Positions 10,801-25,800 of a stretch of DNA of 64,000 nt are shown one piece after another. Each line of letters begins with the position of its first letter. Position 1 is the first letter of the stretch. A program made the position numbers and the translations under genes. Origin of the DNA: Amphimedon queenslandica (Eukaryota; Porifera; Demospongiae; Haplosclerida; Niphatidae); contig NW_003546504.1 of NCBI RefSeq assembly GCF_000090795.2, forward strand, positions 74,166 through 138,165, given 5' to 3'. Under the pieces are notes generated by a model. It did not search any database. It was given only the letters and a program-made list of their open reading frames with translations, and was not told the origin of the DNA.

Positions 10801-13800
10801 CTTAAATTGAAGGTTGTTATGAATCCAGCAATATAGATCCACTAGTTTAGGAAGAACTATGGCTCCAACATTTAAAGCTGGTCTTGTTAAAATAAATTGA
10901 TAGAGAGTGAAGAGTTCGCATTTCTTGTCATGTAGCATAGTTGATGAAAGCAAAATAGTAAGGAAATCATCCAACTGGGTGCCACCATATATTTGGAGTT
11001 GTTTCACATTATTTCTCAAATCCCTACACATAATTAATAGATTAACAATTGACCAGTATGTTTTAAATTACCTTAAATTATTAACAATTGGGTCTCCAAA
11101 TCGATTAAAGTGTTCTCTTTTCTAAAATTAAAATAATCAATTTGTCCACACAATTTTACTCTACTTTCAATGAATTCCAAGCTGGTACAAAAACATTGGT
11201 GTGTACAGTAATTTCATACTGACGTAGAGCTTTCAAAAATTCATCTTGAGTGGTACAAGTATTGTTACTGTTTAAAATTGACCAATGACTTTGAAGTTCA
11301 TGTTTCATGAATGCCTACAATGAAACAAAATAGAAAAGGTAGATATCGTGGCACATATACTTTGTACAGATTTTGAATACAAGAAAACATCAAACAATCT
11401 CTTTCATCAATGGTAATGTTGCAATCTATTGCAATTTTTTCCCATAGCACATTCAAATGCAACATAGCCTCCTGAGGTGAAGGTAGCTGTTCATTGGACC
11501 ATATTGGATGAACTAGATCTTGGTGGTGTCTTGTAGAGTTGACAACCATTGCAATACACAAGAGTCCATAGTTCATCCATTGAAGAACAAGAAGTGAAAA
11601 CCAGTTTAGACTCATCCTATGGGTATAGCTGATTGGTGTGTCTTTGAGAGACATCACTTTCAAGTATTTTGCATCTACGCAGCCAGTAATCTAAAAATAT
11701 AACTCAAGTAGTTCTAAAGTTTTATCAAATTAATTATTCTTACTATAGAACCAGGCAAAAAATCTGTCTTAATGTTATTGGGTTCAAAGAGGTGAGTCCA
11801 AAAGTGAGAATCAGAAGAGCTTCCTAAAACAACAGCAGCTAGCTCGATCAAGCACTGAATGTGCATTTGATTGTCTTCATCTGTAATCGAAGCATAATAA
11901 TCAACTACAGCAATAAAAATCATTACTTGGTTGTACAAAAAAATTGTGAAGTTCTTGGTTTGACAAACTCATAGGGCTGTCTGGCATAGGATTAGCCATC
12001 CAATCAATGAAGCACCAATATTCTTTACCAATATATTGAAAAAGCTCTTCAGACAATATTGGCAATATTCTATGAGAGTTTTTCTGCAAAATTATCACGG
12101 AAAGTGGAATCATCTGTTCATTTTATAAATTACCTTATTAACAAAAAACTCGATATGAGCACTGAGAAAGACTGACATAATAAAAGTAAACTTTTCTTGC
12201 TTTGATGCATTACTACAATTATAATTATACAAGAAATTAAAATACAAATACACATTTTGTTACCATTTCACAGCAATACGATGAATGGGCTCAATTTTTT
12301 GTTTTTTGCCAGGGTATTTTATAATGGATTTCATAGCTTCATGCACAGAATTGAAAAGGGTCATCTGACTAGAGTAACATTGAGACAAAAAAGGAAGAAA
12401 ACCTTCGTTTGGTATTTGATTAAACTAAATTGATATAAAATTCATGACAATAAGACTTCAATGAGCTACCTTTAATACAGCAGTGATCTGACGAACACAT
12501 TTAAAACTGGTTAACAAGGATATATTATCAATGTTATCCACTAATTCAACTTTTAATTTTCTTTCATTTCTACATACTTGAAGTACCCTAATATAAATTT
12601 ATCCTTCATTTTAGTAGCTCTTGTACTGCTAACCTCATCAGAAGTATAAGTGAATTGTCAGATATTGCAGCTGTTGAATACTTGCTTACAGCATTACTCT
12701 CATCCAAAACTGTTTCAATGATTCCAATCTAAAAATATTGTATCATGCTGTGTATCTATTTGTTGTTACCATATTTTCATCAGTAGATCCATCATGCTGA
12801 ACAACAATATGAGCAAGTTTCTCTATGACAATTTGAATGACTGCTTGCTTCTCAATAACAAGAAGTTTTTTCTTGCTTTGACATGTTTCTGATTTGATAC
12901 TTTCTGCCAACTATGAGAAATAATAAATAACAAATTATCATTATACACTTACCCTTTCATAAAATGAAAGCATGTTTGAAAATAAAACAACATCAGATAT
13001 ACTAGAATCATAACTTTGCAATTTCTCCAAAACAATTTCATAATATGTATCACATAAAGGAACATTAATTGATTTCTAGAATTTCAAATGAAAATTTTAA
13101 TGCCTTTAACAAGATATTATACCTGTAATTTAAATCTTAGAGAGGCACAATTTCTGTAATCATAAGGATAGTAATTGAAGCAGCTTGAAGGATCCTTTGA
13201 ATCAATTACTGAACCTAGTATTGACCTCACCTATTAAAATAAAATAATTTCTCACTTAACTATAGTGTTAGCTCACTCTGTCATTAAATAAAAGTACACC
13301 AGTTAGTTCTCTGGTGCCATAGATATGTGCTTCTTGTGGATTTTCAAGTAGTTTTTTAAGATGGTATTTGAACTTGGATTGCAACCAACTTGATGACAAA
13401 TCATGTTCCAATTCAATTCTATTCATAACTTCCCAGATCCATTTGATATCTTCATCAGTCATGTCATGAATGTGTTGGTTCACATAATACTCAACAATAT
13501 GTTCACAGATCACGAAGTGGCTGTGTCTCACATCATCAAAATATTCTTGAACAAGTTGAGCTAGAGATACAGCTTTAATATACTTCTACAAAAGAGATAA
13601 TGAACATGCGGCATAAAAACTAATACCTCTGATATAATATTGGCAGCTTCCATCAGCTTCAAAACAAAATTGTCAAAAGGCTGCAAAATAATTTCATCCC
13701 GTCGCTTCAGATTATTGACAAAATATATAATGGACAACACAATCAATTTCTTTTTGGTAACTGAATCTAGATCTAAATCATCATGACTTTTAAAATTGCT

Positions 13801-16800
13801 AATCTAAAAGCTGTGGATGAAAATAAAACAATTGCATATTATTATACCACTTGATAAAATAGATCTGAAAGTTCATAAAACTTAGCACATTTCCCACTTT
13901 TATGTAATGATCCTAATGATGTGTACAATACATCAATGCCAGTGGTCAATACACTATTTTTATTCAGATTGCTAAGTAGTTGACTTTCTACATGATATGT
14001 GTCAATATAACAAACACATTCATCTAACAGCCGTAACAAAGACAGATAATGTGAATCCAATCTATACAGGCGTAAATGATAATGCAGTGAAATAAAACGT
14101 CTTGTGAAATCATCTAAAAATGAAAGTAAAGTGGAAAACAAAAGCTTCTGCCAACCTGACTGAATACTGGCCAAATTAAAAAACTGTTTAGTAAAAATGC
14201 ACACATCTCGAGATAGTTTCCTTGACAATGAGTCTTCTAAATAATAATCCCAGAATTCTTCATTGACTTTCATTGCTCCAATGGCAAATTTGATGATTAA
14301 ACAATCATCCTATATAGTGTTAAGTTAGCTGTAACATCTAATATTTATACATTTATAAACTTAGATTATTAAAAATTCATCATTAAATTTTTACTTAGAA
14401 TTTTTAACAAAAAATGAAAGTAGTTTTGGATATAAATATCCTTTGCCAAAATATAAAATTTCCTATCATGACAATCAATAGTTTTAAATTCAACTTTTGA
14501 ACCCAAGACTTAACAATCAAAGAAGACTAGCAATAGTTAAAAGGTTATGGGCAAGGATTACCTTAAGGGTTATTTGCAAAAGTAATATTTGGTAAAATTG
14601 CTTGTGGAAAGTTCATTGGTCAACTTTATATTAGCAATTTCGTGCCACGTGCCATTGAGCATGTTTAGATTGAAACAAATGTGAGGTATTATATTGGCAA
14701 TTTCTTCATAGAACTACCAATTCCTCGCCAATAAATCATGTCGTACATTATATCAAACTGTAAAATGAATCGTAGGATGAAAATCATCTGTGATGACAAC
14801 AAGCTTATAAGTTCAGAGTAGCAGGCAGAAAGGCAAAACGCTAATGAAAAAGTTATTTAGGGTTTAGGATACTATTGACTATTACTAATAGCTTTGAAAC
14901 TTATTATTTTTACCTTGCTTTGTTCAATAAGCTCTTCAGTTTTTTTAATAATGTGATCTTTATCATTGTCAGTGGACGCTGAATTGATGTCATGAGCCCA
15001 AGTTGTTTCTGAATTTTCTAAATATTCTTCTTCGTCATTAATATCAACTGATTGCAGATATTGTTTGAAAACTTGATTGATAATGTTCTCCATGGCATCA
15101 AATATAAGATTGAAAAAAGGAATTTTCGGAGAAGAGAAGTCCTTCACTGTATCAATATGTGATTGTTTTGTCAAAATTGCTACTTCTAACTGCAGCTGTT
15201 GCAATGAATCAGGAATTGGAAGAATACTAAGTATTTCACATATTAACTTTGTGTTTGGAACAATATTTTCATCATACTGGTGAAGCGTGTGCATCACAAA
15301 TTGTTGATTCATAATGCAAATAAAATAAAGAACTAATTCTTTATAGCTAGACTTGATAGTCTCTTCAACCGCTTGTGACAGTGTGCAACTTGAACGATAA
15401 GTAACAGCAAAACGAGCAATTTTAAAAGTGAGCTCATGCATTGCTTCTTGCTGCCAAAACGAATAGAATCTTTTACTAAGGACAGAAGATATTTCATCAA
15501 TCTTTAATAATGCTGTCCAGTACAAACAAATTTCCTGGAATTGAGCATCTTTGGGAGGAAAATCTTTTAACTGCTTCATTGTGATACTCCCAGAGCTCAA
15601 AACAATAGTTTCACTTAGCAAATCTGTCCACACAAAATCATGAACAAAAATATCATGCATTTTACACTCAGAAGATGCAGTACTTTTCTCCAATAAACAT
15701 ATATCAAGCCATTTCTCAATATTGATATACTGTACTCCTTTCATTTCACCAATTTTGTCCAAATATACATGTTGCCACCCATCTAAGAAAAGTGTTGGAT
15801 AGCAACAATTGTAAAACATTTGCGGTGGAAAATGTAGGATAAAAAAGATAAGTTTGTTACAGTGCAGTTGCTGATAGAAGCACTCACTTTCCTCAATCAG
15901 TATTCTAGCATGATTAATAGTGTCCTTAGCTAGCTCATTCATATTTGCAAATAAAAGTAAGACTTCAGTTGGAGTATTTGAGTTATCACATTCCAAAAAC
16001 ATCCTCAAAATATCTTGAATTTTTTCTTGACTTGTTGCATGAGACATAATGTAAGTATGAAATTTTCTTTCTTCATCAAAGCAGAAAAATTCTTGCATTT
16101 TTTCCTTTTCCTGTGTATACTTTGAATGGCAAGAAGTATAATTTGGAATCATCTCCATTATACTTTGAGAGGTATGTGTAAAACAAAGAAATTTTTTTGC
16201 TACAAATTCTTTTCTAAAAATTAAGGCAACATCAAATTATAACAAAATATCATTTTACCTTTTATCAAGAAGCTGATACTGTTCTTGTATAAAATTATGC
16301 AACGAAAAGTGATGCTGATATCGAATATAGCACTTCTTATAAAAATCAGGAATTGTTTCATCTGTCCCACAGCAAGTAACTAGCCCTTCAGGACTCATAA
16401 TGCGTATCAACTGATAATGAAGAAATATCACTATTAATTCTTGTAATAATTTCAATGACAACTGTGATGACACTTTGTTGCCCTTAACTGTCATTCTTGC
16501 AACTTCATTTATACTTTCAAAGTCAATAGGATCATCCAAAAATTTTTGAACTATATCTTTATCATTTTTAGAAATTGAATTTATAGCAAATAAAACAGCT
16601 TCAGAAAACAATTCATAATGACCCTAAAATGAGAAACAACTTAAACCATTAACTAAAATCAGAAACTTACCACATCAATACATGTTCCATAAACAAGATG
16701 GAATTGCCTTAAAAGGCATAATGCAAGAAAATCAACCTTTGAAGAGGGCTCAAAATCAGCTCCAATGGATGACGCATTCGCACTATCAGTAACATGCTGA

Positions 16801-19800
16801 GTAGGCAAGACTAAAAGCATGAGAGAGTCTATCGTTTGTTCAGTGAATCCATAAAAACATGACTTTCCACAATTTTTCACAAAATCTTCAACCTAAAATT
16901 TTTATGGAGAAAGTGTCATTGTGATTCAATATAAAACTTACATTGTTCTTAGCATACACTAAGATATTTTTTATGTGATATTGGCATGACGACAAGGATT
17001 CCTGAAATAACACTTCATGGCTCAAGCTGTACTTCTCAAAACGATTTAAAAAAGGTTTGCTTGTTTTTGATTTGTCGGAATTATTAATAATAACAGCACA
17101 ATTAAAAAAAGGGCTAACTCTTGTTGGTTTAATAATTGTACCGATTGCCACGTTGGCAAACAATACTTTTTCATTGGTTCCAGGCGTATTGATGCACAAG
17201 AACCTTTGATTAAAAAGATCATAAAAATTCTCTTGAATTTCTTCAGCTTGATAAATAAGAGTAGTATGGCCTACTCTAGCTGCATGCCTTATTGCAGCAG
17301 TTGTATATAACTATAAGTTTAGATAATCATAAAAATAACTATTATTAATTATTTTAATGCATACCTTCTGTGAATTATCATCAAAAGGAAACCTGGAACA
17401 AGATAAAATTTTGGTTGCATCTCTTCGAAATATATCGAATCGAAATAGCAATCGTACTAATGACTGATCTTCACTGCTGTCAATAAGAAGCTTGTATCGA
17501 ACTTGATTCTCAGAAGATAAGTCTCTGTCAGTATTTCTAAAACTTGATTGGAGAAGTTGAATCAATGATTGCTTTTTAACATTTTCTGGATTAAAATTAA
17601 TCTGTAAAGTAATAGTGAAAATTAAAACTAAAAAAGTTAATCCTTACTGCTTTGAAAAAAACTTGTACAATGCTGCTGAAATCTTTAGTGCCATTAAAAT
17701 TGTGGCCTAATGCTTCCATAACAGCTTGAGGCTTAATGACATCATCTTGGTGATTCTTAGAATGCCCAAGGTAAGCAAAAAAGTGGATAAAGTCACGAAG
17801 CCCAAAGAATTGACGAATATGTGGTCTGCGGCTGTCATTCATCAAATTTTCATACACTTCAACTATGTTAGTGATCATGGTCTCTTCATCCCTGTTCCAG
17901 GAGATAGGCAGATTGCCAGCAGTTAAAGAGTATTTAGCTAGTTGAACAAGATCTTGAGATGAAATCTCACTCCGATACATAGTGACTGTTCTGTTTGTCT
18001 TGGCAGCATCCAATATATCATTGGAAATACCAACAAACGAAACCTATAATGAGACACACTGATATTGTACAGAAATATATTTGTCAGGATTTTAACTTTG
18101 CTAATTTTGCAATTATAAAAAATTCATAATCTGTTTATTATATATACTAATAATGTGCACACAGTAAAAAAGTGAATTTTTCCTCACAAATATGCAATTT
18201 TTGTGAAATAATATTTTTACAAAATACCCCTTAAAAACAATAACAATCTATATGAGTAATGATGTTAAAAACTTACTAAAGGTTCATCATCCAAAAAATG
18301 GTGAAGTACTTTCAATGATTCATGACTATCTTCTGGCAATCCTGCTTCATCCATCATTACAACAGCAAGCCTCCTGGTGTTATCTATTGTTTGCTGTCGG
18401 TTAATTGCTCTTTTAAAAACTGTTTCGATCTCTGAAGATGTAGATTTTTTTGAGCACTGGTAAGGATGAGGATCAAGGCATTTAAATGTATTGCAGTCTT
18501 TTAGTTCATTATTTTTAGATTCTTGGCCTTGGCAGTTGTGAATTGCTATTTTAAAGGATAGAGTCTTAGATGATCCAGGTGGGCCAACAATAAAAATTGG
18601 TACATGAGCCATAGTACATATTATGATAGCATATATGTTTTCTTTTAAGGCAAATGTTGGAGCTATGCCAGCAGAAAAATCAATGACACGATCAACCCAG
18701 TTCAGTTCATCATTTAGAGATTGTACAAAGTTTTGACCACAAGTATCAAAAAGACTTGAATAGCACATCATTTGTTCCTTGAAGTCTTCTCTATCACATA
18801 TATTGAGTCTGAAATAGTAAACAAGTGCTACAGCAACATAAAAAGCCCGGGTCATGATTTGTATGTCATTTTCTATTTTTCCATATTTCGTATCCTTTTT
18901 GAACCATGTCTCTAACCAAACATGCAATTGAAAAACACGCTTTATATCTCGTTGACTAACAGTACTTTTAGCATAAAGTTCTGCTTTTTTCTCTTCAAGA
19001 TAACTTTCAGTATTCAAGATACTTTTTAAATGCTTAAATGCATATGCTCTCATTAGTTCCTGCGCTCTTGCAATTATTTCAGCTACAATTTTACAAACAT
19101 TTTTACTCCTGTCTTCATAAGTGAGAAGAAGCATTTTATGAATATACTCATTTTCATCTTTTGCTTCCAACTGACCATATTCCCATTTAAGAATGCTGAG
19201 GGTGTGAGGAAGAGATTGGACGTAATAGGATGCATTGAACCAGCTGTCATTTTGCTTAGCTAGCATGGCCAAACTATTACCCCTGTGTGGATTACATGCA
19301 GCAACAATAAAAATGTTCTCGGCTAAGGCCTATAAAAATTCAGTACATTATCAATACTTTCAATTAAAACATACTCGTCCATTTACAGCTTTATCAATAA
19401 TGACTTCTTTAAGGTAGCCAGGACAAGAAGATGTATTAATTTCATCAAAAAATACCTACATACATGTTATATACTTCCATTCACAAAAAACCAACTAAAA
19501 TAACTTACAGTAATAATTGGTTTTTGATACTGGAGTACAGTACTGTGGTGTTTCTTGTAGCATTCAAGTAACATTAATGCATGTTGGTTAACACTGACTA
19601 AAAATTCCTCTATTTTCTTTGGTTTCATATCTACAAAAAATAAATAAAAGAAAATAAAATAATTAATTATAAGTATATTAGCTACATACCAGAGTGAAGG
19701 CTCAGTTTATAAAATATAGACTTTAATTCGCCATAAAGTATACCATTGATAACGTGGGCCATAGACTACAAAGATATGAGCATTACCTTAATAGCATAAC

Positions 19801-22800
19801 AGAATTAAGTGCATGATTTACTATAGTATCATCAGTTTCTTTTTCATCTTGAATACTTCTCAAAAAGTCAAATAATGGTTTGTCAGTATGAGAATCAGTT
19901 GGAAGCTCAATATTACCCACCAATGGATCATACACAATCTTAAGCAGTTCAATTTTGATCTTGGTATATGTGATACTAGAAACTGCTAGTTTTAGAACAT
20001 CATGTAAAGTTTTAAAAGATATTTTTCTTTTTGAGGCCTTTAAATCTGTTTTGACTGTCAAAATGAGATTACTTGCTCGGGCACCAATTGTAACACTTTT
20101 CTCCACTTTTGTCATTAATTCATATAAAAAATTCTACTTAAAGCAATAAAAATTATATATTTAGTAAAAATATACTTTGTATGTACCTGCATATCATTTT
20201 TAAGGGAAAGAAACTGTTGCTTCCATGAGTCATTCCAAAGTGAAGATAACATTTGCAGTAGAAATGTTTTACCAACTCCTGTCTCACCTTCAAGAATAAC
20301 AGGCATACCACATTCTCTCCGTTCATGAATAGTAAGCATTTTTCTAACAAAATCTTTAGTTAGGACATATTTCTTCTCCTTAATTAGAGTAATACAGTTT
20401 GAATCATCTGTTTTCACATTAAGTGCTGCAGAGAGGCAATCATGAAAATAATGGTCAGACATTGGTTCACTAAAAAAAACAAAGTCACTGATTAAATATG
20501 TACATGCATCCTCACAGTTTTACGCCAATTGCTCTTAACTGTCTACGTTTCTCTTGAGATGGTATACCAGTACAAAAAAATTTGAACACAATTCCTCCAT
20601 TTTTGTCAACATCATAAATAACCTTTTACCAGGATTAAGTACATTTCTTATTAAAATAATTATGATACCTGTTGATGCTCATCAGTTGCCTGTATTACTG
20701 AACTTTTACAAAAGTCTTCAACTTCTTCTTTCATTAAATTGAACAATGTTGATCTCATGTTTTTTGGACTAAACCCTGTCAATCCTTCACCTTTATCATC
20801 CTTTATAAGACTACCATCTTTTACATCTTGCAAAAAACACAGTTGAAAGCAATCTTCAAGCAACTTGCACCTTCTTTCCATGTATCTACATTTATGATTA
20901 ACATGTCAACTGATTGCAGCATACATATACTTACTTCAAATATACAGCCTGCAATAACTTTGACTGAGCAATACTATGCTTAAAATTATGTTGCAGTATA
21001 CTTCTACATTCTTCAGCTGAAAGATCTTGATAAATGTTTCCAATTTTTATAGGAGATGACCTTTGTCCTGGAAAGTCTATGATGTATAGTGACATGACTC
21101 ACAATGCTACAGATACATTAAAATTACCAGTATATAAATGATCCAAATTATTATTTTGAGATGCTTTGAGATACTTACACACCAGCTGTGTTCCTTGATA
21201 ATGCTCAATATCAAATTCCATTTTGGGAATCATTTGTTCCCCAAGTAAAGTCAAAGCTGGAAAGAGCTCACAAAACTTGTTGAAAGATTTAGTAACATCA
21301 CAATTTACATTCCAATAAGGAACCTATAAGCATAGTAACTGAACAAACAACATATAAATTTACTTCAATATACACATCAGTTGACATGCCACTAGGTAAG
21401 CACAATGAACGGCAATGTGACTGCTGTTTGGTGTCTACAGATATTTCAACATATCCCAAAACAAAATAATCAAAAAAGAACCAATTCACATCATCAACCA
21501 ATTGATTAAATTTCAGTTTGTGATTTTCATCACTTTCCTATGTATTACAACTAGACCAAATTAAACATCTTCCTGCTACTTACCTCAGGAAGAAACAATG
21601 ATATATTGTAGTAATAAAGCATTCCATATTGCTGTAAGGAAACTTTTGTTAATTGCTTAAACATTCCTTTTCTACTAAATGTTTCATCAATACTTATTGA
21701 TACATAATTTTGATCCTTATTTATTTTCCTGGATTGCTTATTTATATGATCTTTTATTTCACTTCTAATGTAATGTGTTTTTCCACAGCCTAGTTAAACT
21801 TGTTACAACAGTAAGTCTGATTCTAATACCTACCAGATGGTCCATAAATGACTCTGAAGTTTCTAAATTCTTTGCCAAGCCTTTCTAATTTGCACTTTTC
21901 TCTCACATTCTCAACATCTGACATACATGTATGACTAATTTCCTATGAAAAAAAACTAGACTACATGGTATATATTGTTTGAATAGGTACCTGTTTATCA
22001 ATCCATTGTATGTGACAAAACAAAGATGGAGAATACTCAACAAGAAATAAACTCAGGCTATAATTAATTTTTTTATCTAAGAAACTTGACCTTAGCATGG
22101 AACATCTTTTCAACAGAACCTAATAGGAAATATCTGTTAATAATTGACATAAAAATTTTTGAACTAACTCTTTGCAGTTCATTATTAATAGTGTTAACTC
22201 CCAAAATGAGGTATTTCATTTTTGAAAAGTCACTAGAATTAATTCTGTCAAAAAACAATTCAATATCTTCTTCAATAGTAGCCACTGAGCAGCGGAGAAG
22301 TTGAAAATACGAAGGAATCTTTTTAAAAATCCATAGGATCAAGTTCATCAGTTCCAAATTACTGTAACAAAATGCTGAAATTAATGAAATTTTGAAGGTT
22401 CTTTCCTTGTTAAGATTCAAATCACTTCTAAGACATTTTGAGAGATATGGATGTATTATATCACTTTGTACAAGAAAATACAAAAAACTTCCAACTCTTT
22501 CAACAGGATGTACATTAGCATCAGAAACGAGCTCAGGAATCATCTATTATTATTATAGCATAAATACCGTATAGATGGTAATTTTTGTTGTACATGCTTC
22601 ATTTTAGTGGTTTTTGGGCTTAACATGAAATTAAAACCAACAAAATCATTACTGGCTGTAAACTGTTAACAAAAAATTGCGACCACAAATTGCCCCACTA
22701 GGAACAAGCCGCAAAATATTAGACCCAAGAAAATAACCTGCTATACGGTAATAAGAACCTATACTGATCCATTTACCTTAATTGTACTCTTTAAACAGGA

Positions 22801-25800
22801 ACGCCCATTAATGTCAAGTATGAAAAGAAATCCAATTTCATGCAATAATGTTTCAATATCACAAAAGTCCTCCATGATCCTCTCATGAATTGAAATTAAC
22901 CTTTTTGTACTCAAAAAAGATAAAATTTGATATTCTTCCCTAAATTTTTTAGTGTCACTTTTAAAAGATTCCAGTTTTTTCTTACTCAAGTCGAGCTAAT
23001 AATAGTATAAAGCAATTAAAGTATCATAATAATAATTAACTAACTTCTGACATCAAAATTCCCCATCCTTCTTGCCAACCAGACACCCAACTATCCAATT
23101 CATTTGAAGGTACATGTATATTATCTTTTTCTCTCCATTGTAAGAAGCAAGGGTTTAAATGAAACGTTCTTACTTCCTCCTTCCTGTATTCAGGATGACC
23201 AGTGCAATGTAGATCAGAATAACAATCAAGAAGTTCAAAAGCAATTTTTTTAAACTAAAAAATTTATAGTTAAAACATACTTAAACCTAATTAGTCTGAC
23301 CTGCACAAACCACTTCAGGCAAAAATATACCAGTGATGGAGACTTGAAATTTACAAACAATAATTTTCGTGAAAAATCATTAATTGTGCTAACAGTCCAA
23401 TCTTCATTGTCCAGGCAAGACTGTTGTGGAATAACATGCATATGACCTACAAAAATATATTACAAATGCCAAGGATGCAGGCTTGAAAATAAATTTATTG
23501 TAACAAAAATGATAGGTCCTTAACGGCTCCATGAAACATACAGAAGCAGCAAAATATTGATACATTCCAGATATTATGTGTAAAATATACCTGTATTATA
23601 ATACTTTAATGTGTTGAAGGCAGTAAATTTTATTTTAACTTAATTAAAATTTAGGCTAAAGCCGCTACAATGTTAAAGCCCTTATGCTATGCAAAAAAAA
23701 TCACAACTTACTCAAGAAAGTGAAATGTATGCTTCTAAGCCCAAAATATACAAGGCAACATATGTTGCTAGCAACTTCTGTGGTTACTTTGATTTTGTAT
23801 AAGAATAGAAATTTGTTCTATTTATGGAACAAGCTCGATCATTACAAGATCAAAGCAACCACGAAAGTTGCTAGCAACATGTTGCCTAGCTAGTATATGT
23901 TCACGGGCGTACCCAGGGAAGGATGCTGATGGTGTCCAAAGCGCACCACAATTTTGACCACACCCCTTTTTATGGCACCAAAATATTGTTTTCACCATTT
24001 TCAAAAATTATGTAACGGTAATTTTAGGTCACGGTAATTTTAGGTGCTTCCTATTGCCCTTTAAAGCACTGGAAAATGCTGAGATTGAGGCTAAAATGAT
24101 TGTTAAGTGTGCTGAATAACTTTCTCAAGACATTTAGCAGTGATATGAGACACCAGAACTTAAAGAAGCAGAAGAAAAAAATGTTAATTCTTCAGGCTAA
24201 TGGGGGTGCTCAAGCACCCTCAGCACCCCCCTAAATCCACCCCTGTATGTTGGCTGGAATTTACATTTAAATATTAACAAAAACATTTTTGCATACAAAA
24301 GGCAGACACTCTCAAAGGTTAAATTATGATTGCCAAAAGTAGCCATACAGCAGCAGCACTATCAGTTTCATTTATCATTATTTTCTTATAATGCTCAATT
24401 TTAGAGCTCTTTGTCTTTTGTCTTGCACAAAAACTTTTTAACATCAATGCAGATGCAGTGTCCAATTTATAATAGTCCATTGATATGTGAAACTGATGAT
24501 GCTACTCCAAGGTAAGAGCTGCTTTTTGGTCTGTAATGATGGCAGGAACTGTCGTGTGAAAGGCTAGTGTCTTCTAAAAATAGGACAATCCAAAATCAGA
24601 CACAGAGAACACCTGCCTCCACTTTCTTGTATGTGAAAAATTTTCGTGGCCCAAAATTTTGTGGATTTTGCATTTTTTTCAACATTCCCAAAAAAATCCG
24701 CGAAAATCAATTTAATACGGTTCAAGATGGCCTAAAAGTAGAAAGCCACAAAAATTAAAGCCACAAAATTGATTTTTAAACAGATCCGTGAAAATTTTGG
24801 GCCATAAAAATTTCCCGCTATACAATAGCTTGTATGCCCACATAGTAATTAACAAAAATGCCAGCTAGAAAAACTGGAATAATTTATTACATATATGTAA
24901 AGCTTAATCAACAAAATAAAATTTAACCAAACTAAGGCCTGGCCTATGAATGAACAAAAGCTTTTTCAAAGTCACTGCTAATGATAAACTAGATATTGTT
25001 ATGATTTTTCACCAAAATAAAGATCACACCAAAGGAAAAACATTATAAGAAGAAAATTACTAAATTAGAATACAAATCAGAAAGATAATTCAATTTTTTG
25101 CCAACAATAACTACAATCATTCTAACATACAATGTATAGACCAGCTGACCAGTACATAACAGAATGATATCATGGTTAATTTTCCTAAATGCGCAAACTT
25201 AAACCAACTAAATAAATTGTAGTTAACTAATATAATGATATAGCTTAAAATAAAAACTAACAGATAACTATCAAACAAACCTCTTTCCTCAATTTTCATA
25301 AATGTTAATGTCAACTGCACTCCAGTTTCTTTAGAAAACTTATAATTATAAACACCAGAAGACTGTATGCTACGAAGAAGTTTCTCTTTGTTCTGAGGAG
25401 CCTCTTCCTAAGTAATTGAGATATTATCATTGTTGTAGAGTAGGTACAACTTACTTCAAAAATGTTGAACCACATTCTAATGAGATTCATACCTTGATTC
25501 ACAAATGACAATTGTGATATGGCTTCTGAAATGTTTCCAATGCTGATGATATCATTCCAAAAAGCTAATAGACTACTTTCATGTCTAAGAAAGGGAAACA
25601 CCAAACTCATTGTGTTCTGGAATGCACTTAAAAGTTGTTCATCATGATTTTCATGAAGTAGTTCCACAGTTACAAGTTGGCACTCTAAACGAAATGTTTG
25701 ATAGCCATCATCAGACTGATATCCTCTTTCACAAGCAAATTCATAAAGCTTACGTAATTGCTCTATGTGTTTACTCACAAATAATTGAAGATATGAATTT

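Noticed and set aside
23684-23893. 69-residue + strand frame
   Set aside because: It lies in an RNF213-like intron next to a mobile element, with no motif or splice support.
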